From the NCBI GenBank assembly GCA_024336345.1, contig JANFOG010000006.1, positions 2,542,001 through 2,606,000 of the forward strand: a stretch of 64,000 nucleotides of DNA. Direction: 5' to 3'. Source of the stretch: Mariannaea sp. PMI_226 (Eukaryota; Ascomycota; Sordariomycetes; Hypocreales; Nectriaceae). Both the position numbers and the translations under genes were made by a program. The notes beneath the pieces are model-generated. The model had not been told where the DNA came from. It searched no databases and saw only the letters and a program-made list of their open reading frames with translations. Positions 37,110 through 47,540 of this stretch are shown here, one piece after another; the stretch's first letter is position 1; each line of letters starts with the position of its first letter.

Positions 37110-37914
37110 ATGTTAGATTTTAGGCACATGTAGAGATAATATGGAGTTAATCCAGTGGACTTTCGAGTCAAATTGTTCATATTATTGATAGGTTGACTTG
37201 CTGACAGGTTGCGATCCGCGGGTCTTCAATTAAATTGACCATATCTTCCGCACCACATGGCCGCGAGGGAAATGATAACATATTTGGATCAAACATACTG
37301 AATTATTCTCAAATCTATCAAGTCTGTGAGTTTCCCAAGATCAGGCATTGTGTTACCCGAGCGGACTGACGACTGTTGATCGCATATGTGACGGGCGGAG
37401 CCCACGCAAGAGCAAAAGCCCATTGCCCGTTTAATGGGAAGGAGGCTTGGGGAACGTTCCTTGGGAATAAAAATCAGTAAATTAGCTGCATACACACTCC
37501 AACGTTCCATATCAATACTATCACTGTATCTCTTTGGGGCAGGCGCCTTGTAACACCTCCACTTACGACCGCGTCCTCCTACCCTATAGCATTAAGATGG
37601 ACCGAGCCTTCCATGGCTTCGAATACTTGACTACAGGTCATTATCAAGAACCCAAAGGACAATGACGGTTAATTGTTATGATTTTAGCTAGAAATGATTG
37701 AAAATAGGAAGAGTTGAAGTGCGGCATTGGAAGGTGTAGTACATTGTTTAGGAGAATGACATAATTCAATATACGGCTACAAAAAGAATCCTCCTCATTC
37801 TTTTCCGAAAGTCAAAAAACAAGTACGCCGGCGTCTACCCAGTCCCTGTCAAAACTTCCATACAATTCATATTTCGTAATAGATCATTTCTACGGTGTTT
37901 ACCTCGCACATGCT
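37110..37914. other. Intergenic, no supported gene
   Basis: Short open frames only. The minus-strand text just right of the LTR-like segment contains NNLTRKSTGLTPYYLY, faintly like the integrase motif NNSxxxSTGxTPxxL of retroelements, too short to call. Confidence 0.4.
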
Positions 37915-38585
37915 TTATTTCTTCGCCAAAATTTGGGCGAGGATGTCATCTAGTTGTCTATCATTCTGAAAGGAACTGTGCACAGCTTGCTGCCCCTTGA
38001 GCCTGGCCTGGACGTTCTCCCAAACCTGGTCGAGGACAGGGCGGTCCTTGGCTCCACCCAAGTTCATCTGTAGTGATGGCCGTTAATAAACTCGCAATTT
38101 CTGCTCTGGGGGCTGCTTCACATACCTCACTCGGAATGATTGCCCAGCTCTCTAGCGCGGTGCCGTCTCGCTGGAGAACTAAAATGGCTGGCTGAGTAAC
38201 ACCTGTCGCATATCCCTCACGCTCAGTTATAGCCACATTGAGAAGATTTCTCTTCTTCAACTCCGCAGCAAGAAGGTTCTCTGGGTCGCTGATGGCGTCA
38301 CCTGTGAAACCGCTCTTTGTGCGGACAGCTTCGAGATGATCTGAGGTCTGCGCAGAGATAATAACAACGCTGCCACCCGAAGCAGCAATAGTGGGGATCA
38401 GACCGTTCAGAGTCTTCAGGTAGGCCATACAGAAGGGGCACCAGTCTCCGCGGTAGACTTTGGGGAGGTTGTGAGTTACCAACACAGCTAGATTTTCTAT
38501 TAGGAATGAAGGACTCACAAACAGCGAAAATAAAAGCAGACTTCTCCCTGAGAGAGTCAAACTGAGCAACAGCGTTGGGAGACAT
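37915..38585 (-). CDS. Peroxiredoxin-like (AhpC/TSA, PRX-like2) protein
   Basis: Start ATG 38585 (MSPNAVAQFDSLREKSAFIF). Exons 38585-38519, 38487-38126 and 38067-37915 close in frame to 193 residues. The thioredoxin fold carries YRGDWCPFCMAYLKTL, with a CPFC redox pair, and the typical end MNLGGAKDRPVLDQVW. Members reduce peroxides or act as thiol oxidoreductases, probably in the cytosol. The second intron (58 nt, GTATGT...TACAG) is standard. The first is unclear. The acceptor at 38488 gives only 31 nt but keeps the family-like LPKVYRGDW. The next acceptor (38458) gives a normal 61-nt intron and a 183-residue product lacking those residues. Both keep the frame. Confidence 0.78.
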
Positions 38586-39938
38586 ATCGTAATAATTGTT
38601 GTTGTTCGGCGTTGTTTTGGCGTGAGGAGGTTGCAGATGTTCGTGCGAGTGCGCGTTTGGAACTTGCTTGGCAAAGGTCTCAGACTTGGAGGTAGTTCGT
38701 CGCAATGCTTGTATTCCTTGATAATTACATCGTAGTCCTTGTAGAATTTCAATCAATTATATACCCGTCGCTGTTACCTTCAATATGAGGGCGGCGTTCC
38801 TCCAATGTCGCTGATTGATCATCAACGACATCAGGACCGCTGGATTCCAAACGAGTGTGTCCAGTCATTGATCCTCAGAAGTGTTGCGAGAATCTCATCT
38901 ATCATACATGCTATTACTCAGCTATGTGTGCCCTCCCTGAGCGTGCGGACCACCGGGTTTGGAATCATTTACGTCGTCACAGCACGCGGTCTAGCCGAGA
39001 TCCCGCCGCCACGATGTCACAGCTATGCAGCTTTACAAACACACGCTCGGCACACGAGTACCACACTCTTGCCAGCCCCGCTTGCTGGGGTAATCGTCTC
39101 TATTAGCTCCTTATTTCCTAGCAAAGCTCTTAATCTAGCTCTCCACCTGCCCCACCTCCCAGCACAACAGGGGAGGGCTTATTCTTTAGTTATGTGCATT
39201 TACGGGCTGATACGATTATTCGCAATCGTGCGATTGAAATGCTCGTACGGCTATTGCTTGAAATAACGTAATACGCCTACCAACGCTGCAGAGCGATGAT
39301 CTTCAGGGTAACAATGTATGATGAAAACAGCATCACAAATCTGTGCTTGGCCCGTCTTATCTGGATACAACGCATGTGAAATACAATAGACATAGCAATC
39401 GTGATTTTTTGTTTTGTTTTCATAAGCAAATATACAGGTCCGGTCAGAGGTCCGAGGAGAGACATCAGGAAGGACTTGGCTAGCTAGTTGGGGTAACTCT
39501 AGTGATTGATAGCCTGGATTTTTGCGACCGAAGCATGACCCAGCTAATACCGGACTGCCCCGACGCCATCGAGTCTCTCATTCAAGACAACCGGATATCA
39601 AAGTACCGGGCACCACTAGTCAACTGGAAGGTCTCTCTACATCATACGCAATACCATACTATCGTAAGGGAGAATTGGATCACATATCCTCGTTGTCCTT
39701 GACTTTGCCACGAAATATTCGGGCTTGACACGGAGAATTTGGTTCGGCTAGGCCGGGACTCGGATACCCTGTCGGATGGCTTTGGCTTAAGAATTGGGTT
39801 ACGTCATAGTGTGCATTTTCAAAACGTGCTACCGCAAAAGACAGTTTTGGGCATCTTTTTTCGTCACTACACAAACGTGATAAAAATATAAGAATCCATC
39901 AACTTCTCCGAGTTCTTGGCTGGATCTATAGGCAATTA
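38586..39938. other. Divergent intergenic region, no supported gene
   Basis: Separates the peroxiredoxin-like gene (-) from the first cupin gene (+) and should contain both promoters. The 153-codon open frame at 38805-39266 (+) has no recognisable motif and is likely chance. Confidence 0.45.
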
Positions 39939-39985
39939 AGAATCTACCACATCAAAAGTCTTTGTCAGAATCTACCACATCAAAA
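39939..39985 (+). repeat. Tandem 19-bp direct repeat upstream of the cupin gene
   Basis: AGAATCTACCACATCAAAA occurs at 39939-39957 and again, identical, at 39967-39985, spaced 28 bp start to start. The second copy ends 18 bp before the cupin ATG at 40004, so the pair lies in the proximal promoter or 5' leader. It may be a duplicated regulatory site or a simple replication slip. Confidence 0.75.
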
Positions 39986-40003
39986 ATCTCTCGTCTACTC
40001 ACC

Positions 40004-40440
40004 ATGGATAAACAACTGTAAGCCACACCTTTCATGGAAGACGGTCTGATGGCATATTGACTGGTACCAGGTCTCGCCCACGGGGAGAGGTGAAGGTGCT
40101 TTTCGATTACAAGCTCGCAAATGCACCCGGCATGTCTACTGTTGGCTTTGAGGTGACATATACTCCAAATGCTTGGACTCCGCCTCATCGACACGGAGGT
40201 GCAACAGTAGTGGCTTTTGTCACGGAGGGCGAGGTGCTGAGCGGTATGAACGGCAATCCACCCCAGGTATATAGACCGGGAGAGTCCTTTATGGAGCTGC
40301 CCGGGTGTCACCACACTGTCTCGGAGAATAACAGCAAGGAGAAGTCTGCGAAACTCGTTGCAGTCTTTACGATAGAGACTGCAACACTGGAAGCTGTTGG
40401 TTATGCAGGGCTTACACAGCTCGACGAGGGATGGGAGTGA
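40004..40440 (+). CDS. Single-domain cupin protein
   Basis: Exon 1 is only 14 nt (40004-40017, MDKQ plus two bases). After a 53-nt intron (GTAAGC...GGTACCAG), exon 2 (40071-40440) gives 127 residues in total. The cupin motifs are clear: TPPHRHGGATVVAFVTEGEV (motif 1, metal-binding His residues) and PGESFMELPGCHHTVSEN (motif 2). Cupin_2 proteins of this size bind a divalent metal and act as small lyases, isomerases, dioxygenases or cyclases; the substrate is unknown. It is paralogous to the cupin at 44394-44932: same length class, same GCHH motif, and an intron at the same place and phase (phase 2, just before Ser-Arg-Pro). Confidence 0.85.
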
Positions 40441-41272
40441 AAGACAGAGCTCTGAATTAATTATTGCTGTTCTATACTTTAAGTTATGGCCAGGATATCA
40501 TAAGAGAAACTTTTACCCGAATATCCGTTTCCAATGAACAAGCTGATGTAATGACACTTCGATAAGTACGATGTGTACACTACCACAACTAGTGGATACA
40601 TAAGAAACGGTGGGCATGTCCGCAGCTATTGTGCTGAACACCACCTGCTCTGAGATAACGTAACTGGGGAGGTAACTTACGATATTGTTTACGTGTGCTG
40701 TGTGTTGTTCAATTGCGTCTCCATCCCCCAACTACATCGTCTTCAGCGTGGCCCTCTCGATATCCGAGACCTGCTGTCGTCGTCGCCTATCGATCACTAT
40801 TAGCAGCAACACCCTGGTCATCGCGATTAGCAAGGTGCTGATATGACTATATTACAATTCTAGAGAACAGCCCCGGAACTAGAAGATGCAGCTGTACATG
40901 GTAGACACTAACTTTTTAGATTCACATCTAGCCACCCATTTCTCACCAAGTTAAATATCATGTGTTAATCATCCACATATACCAGGACAGTCCTAGTACC
41001 TGCCTTGTTAAATATAGCGGCAGACCACCGTCCAGGTTCTGTTAGAGGTATGAGAAAGAAAAATGCAAAAAGAAGGCCCCGGCCAGAAACTAGCGAATAA
41101 ACCATAGCCATGTATGAGTTGATGCCCTTCACCCATATGTCATCACATACCACTCACTTTGACAAGCAGGAAAATGAAACTCCGCCGCACTTTTCCGCCT
41201 CCCCCTGGTAGCATCTATGGCAGATGACTCAATGGATATGAATTTTCCCCTGGCATGATTTGTGAAATCCTT
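40441..41272. other. Intergenic, no supported gene
   Basis: Probably cupin 3' UTR followed by non-coding sequence. Open frames on the minus strand (40513-40731, 40965-41153) show no motif. Confidence 0.45.
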
Positions 41273-41540
41273 TTATGAGGCAGCCTCATTATCACTGTCC
41301 TCGCTCTTCTCGACAAGAAGGTCCTCGTGTCAATTGCTCTATTTCCAGTTGGACAACCATGTTCTTCAGGGTAGTGGCATTACCGGCAATCTCTGAAAGG
41401 GATCTCTCAGGAGCTTGGTATCGCTCCTTGTTCCTAATTTGGAAACGGGCGCTAGCAGCGGTGTGCTTCGAAACCGCTTCTCCTCATCGGTGGCATCCCG
41501 AGAAACATCATGAGAGTTCATCTGCAGCAGAGGACAGTGA
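41273..41540 (-). pseudogene. Relic of a GCN4/MetR-like bZIP transcription factor (C-terminal part)
   Basis: Three minus-strand frames together give the typical order. Frame one has DATDEEKRFRS (acidic linker and start of the basic region). Frame two has TAASARFQIRNKERYQAPER followed by a zipper-like SLSEIAGNATTLKNMVVQLE. Frame three has EDLLVEKSEDSDNEAAS and a TAA at 41275-41273. The pattern NTAASARFR is the basic-region signature of the fungal GCN4, CPC1 and CYS3/MetR-like families. At least two single-base shifts (near 41460 and near 41315) and several substitutions in DNA-contact positions show it cannot make the factor. The N-terminal part was not found. The intact bZIP gene at 32751-34501 belongs to another subfamily, so this is not a simple copy of it. 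Confidence 0.7.
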
Positions 41541-42131
41541 GATCAGATCCTGAAGTCAGAATTGCGCTTCTATTCAAATGGGGAATTGCGTTGGCGGAAT
41601 TGGGGTGGTTGACGGGAAATTCGAACATGATATTTGAGCTGAAAGGGGCCGGCAGCACAAGTTATGTGGGAAGCAGTAAAGTTGAAGTCATCTATTGCAG
41701 TTAATTGGTCAGTGAGGTTTAAGTCACATGTCAGGCATATTCTTGGGTGCTTTTTAAAGATATGTCAAACTTCAGGTCATAGTCATGTTAGGGAGCCAGT
41801 TGCCATCTCTAACAAGCAGGCTGATCTAGAATCAGGAGGCCCTAATCTGTGGCGATAGCCGTGTTGTAGATGTCCGCCAGATCTATCCTAGCTATGCATG
41901 GATGAAACATGAACGACTCAAGTCCAACTGATTGAACAAGAGGAAGGGATATGATGTTGAATAGATGCTAAGGTCTAGCTGCCAAAGATAATTGGCAAAG
42001 AAAGAAGTCGATCATAATGTACGCTTCATTTATTAGGAAACTGATATCCCAGCGTCATGGCCACACCGCCTAAAGGTTCCAGAGCCCAGGAAAGATCAAT
42101 GGGAAGTTGCTGACGGCTAAGGAAGTCGGAC
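41541..42131. other. Intergenic; possibly lost upstream part of the bZIP relic
   Basis: The first 100-200 bases may be decayed bZIP sequence. Otherwise no motif or open frame worth calling. Confidence 0.35.
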
Positions 42132-42470
42132 TTAGGCATAATAGACACCTGAGAGGGCAATGATCACTGCCGATAGAAAGATAAATGGTTTACCAGTCAT
42201 AAACTTCAAGTTATTTATATCTCCCTGAGTCATCTGTGTGTAGGGAGCCTTGCTAGACGTAACACAGTTGTGTCCAGTGGCGTTCACAACATCCGCCATC
42301 ATAAGTCGAGTCGAGGAGTCGAGGCTCTGACCCCAGTCGAAATGAAAGAACTCATTGTGAGTGAAAAGAAGAAGGTCATCTTGCGTGTTGAAATCATCTC
42401 CATCAAGGACACTGGTATCCTGAGAGTTGACGGTGTGGAGCTGCACATGCTTTCCATTGTATATCGACAT
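42132..42470 (-). CDS. Hypothetical 112-residue protein (doubtful)
   Basis: An uninterrupted frame MSIYNGKHVQLHTV...GVYYA with an acidic, aromatic middle (HNEFFHFDWGQSLD) and a hydrophobic C-terminal stretch (PFIFLSAVIIALSGVYYA) that could anchor in a membrane. No family is recognised and no intron is needed. The opposite strand is also largely open, so this may be chance. Kept because it is the longest uninterrupted frame with an uneven, protein-like composition between 41.5 and 44.4 kb. Confidence 0.25.
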   Translation of the reverse strand: MSIYNGKHVQLHTVNSQDTSVLDGDDFNTQDDLLLFTHNEFFHFDWGQSLDSSTRLMMADVVNATGHNCVTSSKAPYTQMTQGDINNLKFMTGKPFIFLSAVIIALSGVYYA

Positions 42471-44393
42471 TCCAACGTGTTGCTTGGTGAAATGAAATCA
42501 CTAAGGTAGTTCCCGAATTTCATGGTGGCAGAAGCTACTTATAGGACGGATCTTGGAGTGAGAGGGCATGCGAACAAATGATTTCGACGTGCGGGTTGAA
42601 TGACGATCTTCTCTATTTAGTTAAACGCGTGTCGGCGTGAGTTGGCTCTCATGCTCAACACACTGAGCCCGTTCAATCTAGTTGCCTGCTTCCCTCATGA
42701 ATATATTTCAAGCGGTTACTTTTACAACATTGCTTGGCAAAATTCGTGAATCAAAATAAGTTATTTGACAGAGTCGCTGCTAGGAGCTTCTTTCTTCTGT
42801 GATGCTCATGTATATCCCGCTGCCATCTTGCAGAGGTTGAATACCTGTCTCGCGAGGAGGGAGTTGATGCAATAATTCCGTGGGCCCTGGATAAGAGTAG
42901 CCTTTCGTTACGTGAAAGCCAATTAAAAGGTCTAGCAGTAGGTAGATCATCACATATGCATGAGATAGGGCTTTACAACCTGGACCGTGGGCAGGCAAAG
43001 GAACCGAGAAGGAAGACGACAAGTTGTGGTACTAAGTCAGCCGAACAACCCGTAGGTAAATCTACCCGGTCCTTGAAACCTTCTCTACAGAACTGGCCAG
43101 ATCATTGACACTCAAAGCATAGTTATGCCTCAAGCTCCATCTAAACAAAGATACTTTACGGCAGCAAAGCCCAACTGTATGCTTGCAAACCAGAAGCACC
43201 ATGGTGACACTCTTTACTTTGATGTCAAAATCTAGCAATGGCGTAACGGCGATTCAAAAGCAAAAATAAAATGATGTCAGAGGCCCAAGACCGTGTGGAG
43301 TTAATGGATTTGACTGAAATAGTCAATGCATATTTGCGCTTGAGAAGTCGTTTCGTCGTCACCACAGTACCAACATGCCCCATGTTACTGGTACAAGTTT
43401 GAGTGGGTCTTGCTGGCAATGAATGATCGGGATTTGAAGATTGTGAATACCTACCTACATAGTATGGAAAAAAGACTGTTCTTGTAGTAGCGGATGCAAA
43501 TCTTGCTCCCAACCGGCTAGCCATCTCGAACAACACAGGGCCCTGATGCACGGTGCTTCGTAATTGCAGCACTACGAGCGTTTTCCATCAGAGTTTGGGC
43601 CTTATGGCACATTGCTGCACGCCAATTGGCCAATGGTTAGTATTCTAAGTGCTACGGGATTGTGGAAACTAATGTGTGAAGCTTGGGCTTGACCCATCAA
43701 TAGGTAGACTACAGTCCATAGATGCCGAACACTGGGCCGGCGCTAGGGTGTTAATAAGGTGCGCTATGACTCCCACCAGGAGATGATGAGGAATCACTTT
43801 TAGCGCTAGGAACCTTATTAGGCTGACCCTCATCAACATGTTTCGCCGCTAAATGCTAAATAAACCCTTGGGGAAGACGTCAAAGTTGGCAAGGAGGAAT
43901 CACTGGATTTCTCACGGCCAGGGCACTTGCAGAGGATTGAATTCGTTTGGTTGCCCTCCAATTACAACACTTTTCCCCAGGCGCTCGGTAGACTCTGGGA
44001 CACAGGCGTGATGTGGTAACTGGCTGAACGTTAAACTTGGAATTATACTGTTGGACTGACTAAAGATCTTCAGAGACAGTGCCGTACGGCAGACCCGGAC
44101 CATTGGCAAATTTTTGTATTTCATCTGTTTCCACAGCTTCGTATTTGATGACAAGATTTTGTGACGCTGTGACGCTGTGCCGTTGAACTGCCTTGCAGGA
44201 CTCCATAGGCCGCCACTGCTTACCAGTCAATCAGCCGACTTGGACTCCCATGTTACACTTGCAACGCAGTGTACATGGGTTCTCGATATACAATCACGAC
44301 TCAAAGGCGGAAATAGTAAGGGCAAGTTAGAATAGCATATTCCTTCTATTATAGGTTGAGAGGAGAAGTTTATAATTGTACCTTGAGCTAGAA
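42471..44393. other. Long intergenic stretch, no supported gene
   Basis: Only short frames: 42780-43022 (-, one hydrophobic segment), 43225-43572 (-), 43912-44154 (-). None shows a motif, and they cannot be joined into a family I know. Confidence 0.4.
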
Positions 44394-44932
44394 TTAATGG
44401 AGAATATCTTTATACTCCTCATCGTATTCCACCAGCGCGGCGATCCCTCCACGCTCCACAACCTCGGTATCCACAACAAACGTTGCGAGTAATTTAGTGG
44501 AATCCGTAAGGCTGTAGTTGTCGCTAACCTTATGATGGCAGCCTGGAGCTTCGAACCAGGTTTCGCCTTGCTCATACACCCGAGTTGGCTCGTCATTCAT
44601 CTTACACAATACGGTCCCTTCGAGCACAATTGCAGTTACAGAAGCCCCCGCATGACGGTGAGGAGGTGTGGAACCATTCGGCGGGTACGTGACAAGGAGG
44701 CCGATGCAGGATTTTCCCGGGCAGTTTGGTAGCTTGTTTTGGTATGCGAGCTCGACGGACGGAAGTGGTCGACTACCAGAATGCAATAGTCAGCAGGTGT
44801 TTATATTGGAATCGAGCTGCGACACAGAGAATTTCATGCTCATGCCTCGGGCTGTAATTGATTCTGATAATATCTGTTGGCATACCTTCGGTCATATTTA
44901 GGAGGGTCCGGTACGATTTTGCCGTGCGCCAT
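44394..44932 (-). CDS. Single-domain cupin protein (paralogue of the 40 kb cupin)
   Basis: Exon 1 is 44932-44886 (MAHGKIVPDPPKYDR). An intron follows at 44773-44885 (GTATGC, branch-like GCTGAC, GGTAG), and exon 2 is 44772-44394. The product has 141 residues. Motif 1 reads TPPHRHAGASVTAIVLEGTV and motif 2 EQGETWFEAPGCHHKVSDN, closely paralleling the cupin at 40004-40440. The intron position and phase 2 are the same in both genes, supporting the models and common descent. The function is probably a small metal-dependent enzyme of the cupin_2 type; the substrate is unknown. It lies 0.5 kb from the second GST on the same strand. Confidence 0.84.
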
Positions 44933-45420
44933 CTTGTCGATTGTTTGCAGGAATGGGCTGGGATGGAGCTACAACTTTGCAGGACATCTCTATGCTTTGC
45001 TGGGTATCCCGCCTCATATATAGGTATCTTTCATGTACGGGGCTAGGCTTCTTCTGTGGCTCCGGGTCTCCGACAGCTCCTAAGGGTGGTTGACTTGGCG
45101 CACAATGCTTCATAATCCCTAGCCGCAATGTTAGCTTCTTGATTTAACATCTACGTCATTGCAAAGTGATCAATGATTCCTAATCTTCATCTAGATTTCA
45201 CTGTTGGAAATACAGATCAACCTATCTCAATGGCTCACATCGTCGGACTTTCGCCTGTACACGACATCAACGACACATTTCTGTTCCTACCAGAGGAGCA
45301 CAAGCGTACTGGTCAGTGGTCTACAAACTGTTTAGGATTTCAGGAGGACAATACATGAAGAGTAGAGTAAACATATATGGATAATTCAATTCTGAAGCAT
45401 CATCATCTATGGTTCTAATC
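44933..45420. other. Short intergenic region, no supported gene
   Basis: Contains the cupin promoter and the 3' side of the GST gene. The small frame 45173-45358 (+) has no motif. Confidence 0.45.
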
Positions 45421-46280
45421 TTACTTCTGAAGGTTCGTCTGGATAGAAATCATTTTCTGCACAGCTGCGCGCTGCAGGAGCTTTTGATGCCATTCATACC
45501 AGTTTGGCCACATCTGCTTGCGTCCTTCTTCAGTTGCAGCTTCTGCATCCCCCATGAAAATCACATCTAGCTTCATATCCCAGGGAATGAACGACAGGTC
45601 CGCGAGCGTGACTTTTTCACCCACCAAAAAGGTCTTTCCTTCCAACGCGCGGTTCACAGTGGTGATGGTTCTTTTGACCAGCGCCTGGAAGTGTTTCGTA
45701 GATCCATCATTCTTCAAAACATGCTGAGCAATCAAGGCCTAATGATGAAAAAAAGATAGTTTTAGCTTCAGAATCATTGCAAGTGCGCACTGGTCAAGAT
45801 TGTATCATACTTGAGCGAAAAAGGGTCCCTGCGAGGCAGCTTGAAATCCCAACCATTGTTTAACAAGGAGTTGGTCTTGTTCGCCAGCGACGTCGAAGAT
45901 ACCTTGCTTATCATAATGCTCAGCGAGATACTGATTGATCAAATTCGATTCTGTCAGTTCAATGCCTATTTGGAGGTATTAGTTAGTTTCACATGGTGAA
46001 CTTGGGTTCAAAACGGAGCCGACCTGTCGTTGGGTCTTGAATCCATGGAACGCGCCCAGCAGGGTTTTTCTTCAAGAATTCTTCATGTTCTACTCCACCA
46101 CTGTTTGCTCCAAATTCAAGATAAGTGGCGTTGTAGGGAATTCCAAGTTCCTCGAACAAGATCACGTTCTTCCAAGGGTTTGGTCCCTCACCTGAAAAAC
46201 GTGCGTTAGAATATCTTATGTTGACGATTTGAAATATGAGACTCACGGTGAGAGTAAAAGTCAATTGGTTGGTGGGTCAT
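45421..46280 (-). CDS. Glutathione S-transferase, Ure2-like
   Basis: Four exons: 46280-46247, 46191-46024, 45965-45811, 45738-45421. They close to 224 residues with introns of 55, 58 and 72 nt. The N terminus MTHQPIDFYSHREGPNPWK and ILFEELGIPYNATYLEFG are typical of Ure2p-like fungal GSTs, followed by KKNPAGRVPWIQDP and ELTESNLINQYLAEHYD for the glutathione site. The C-terminal domain has FLVGEKVTLADLSFIPW and MWPNWYEWHQKLLQRAAV. It probably conjugates electrophiles with glutathione in the cytosol. It is not a recent duplicate of the GST at 27875-28825: motifs and intron positions differ. Confidence 0.88.
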
Positions 46281-47361
46281 TGTTGGGTCGTTGTTTAATT
46301 CTTCAGAGATAGCTTGTTCTTTGTGTTGTTTCAAATTGCACCTAGACTGGATATAGATTGTGCCGCGAAGTCGAGTTTAGCTTGAGGAGATGGTCCATAA
46401 TGTGGTGCCGCACCTCAGCCTTATATAATGATATCGCAGACCTTTTTTTTTGACGCTTTGCTTATAGCAAGTTTCCCAAAGGGTGTGAAGGCGGCTCCCA
46501 GTCTGCTCAACTTCTCCCTCCGGCATTGCCGGTCTTGAACGAGGAACGCCGTGTCATGAATGTTACCGTCAACAAAGTTGACAAATTGATTACAGACAGT
46601 GGGGACTTTCAGAGGTGCTTGCGTGACGTATCACGTCCTGCATTCTAATATCTAGCAATGGAAGAAAATTGTTCTATTCTATGCCGTGTTCCTGGCGAGG
46701 AAAATGTCCAGCTTCTCATTGGAGACCTCTCTCTGTTAGTTATGCTTTTGTGACGTACATTGACGTGGAGAACTAGTAGAGTTACAGCCAAGTGTAATGC
46801 GATAGCCACGCTAAGATTCCTAATCAGCTTTTGCCACTACTTGGGACGCATCGATCAGAATCCTTCCCAAAGTAAAAGCTGAACAACCTAGCTTAACACC
46901 GTCGTTTGAATTCAATTTCGCATACTGTGGCGTGATTGTGCAAAATGCATCACCGGACTACCCGAATACATTTATCTCGCCTCAGGCTCTGGGTACACGC
47001 ATGTAGGTTCGTGCCTATGACTTCACAATATGTTCTCCGCCCCGCACAGGCGGGAGACCAAAGAATAAGGACGAACCAGCACTAAAGCTGATTCCAGGTC
47101 TGCTGAAACTGCAACCTCAAAAATTACCAATCAAGACCTTAAGTAGATTGGTTGATGTGATTCCCCTAAACACCGGTGACGAAGGAAAATGCGATAAAAG
47201 ATCCATCATGACATAAGGACCGAGGATTATGACAAAGAACATGATGTCAATGATAGATCGTCTGTATTCCTTTGATAGGTAAAAAGTATAAGTCCGAAGG
47301 CGGCGATATGTGCCTCGATAACGACACAAAACAGCAAACGCAGCAGATTAATATACCTCCT
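46281..47361. other. Intergenic, no supported gene
   Basis: Promoter side of the GST gene followed by sequence without recognisable coding content. The frame at 47117-47329 (-) has a hydrophobic segment but no family signature. Confidence 0.4.
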
Positions 47362-47540
47362 TATAAGGAACCGTGGCCCATCAAAGATGCCATTATAACT
47401 CTTCCTGACGACACTCAGCTGTCGTTCAAGGACTGGGGGAACAAGACATTTCCTGCTATTTATTCAGCCATGGCTGGCCCCCTAAACTCTGATAGCTGAG
47501 AGGCTCAGATGTTCTTCCTGGCTAATAGTGATCGCAATAG
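47362..47540 (+). pseudogene. Fragment of an alpha/beta hydrolase (non-heme chloroperoxidase-like)
   Basis: The + strand encodes PWPIKDAIITLPDDTQLSFK and DWGNK, the usual N terminus of chloroperoxidase-like hydrolases (a TxxDGTQLxYKDWG pattern). FSHGWPLNSDS and EAQMFFLAN then appear, split by a one-base frame change in the C run near 47485 and a TGA where the family has Trp. The catalytic Ser elbow, Asp and His regions were not found downstream. It is a truncated, inactive remnant. The only full-length alpha/beta hydrolase in the window is the epoxide hydrolase at 49301-50647, a different subfamily. Confidence 0.55.

Noticed and set aside
36809..37180. 123-codon minus-strand frame with an integrase-like start (NNLTRKSTGLTPYY)
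   Set aside because: Most of it lies in the LTR-like segment, and the integrase resemblance covers only about 15 residues.
38805..39266. 153-codon open frame on + between the peroxiredoxin-like and cupin genes
   Set aside because: No motif, an overlapping alternative frame is also open, and its position matches a divergent promoter region.
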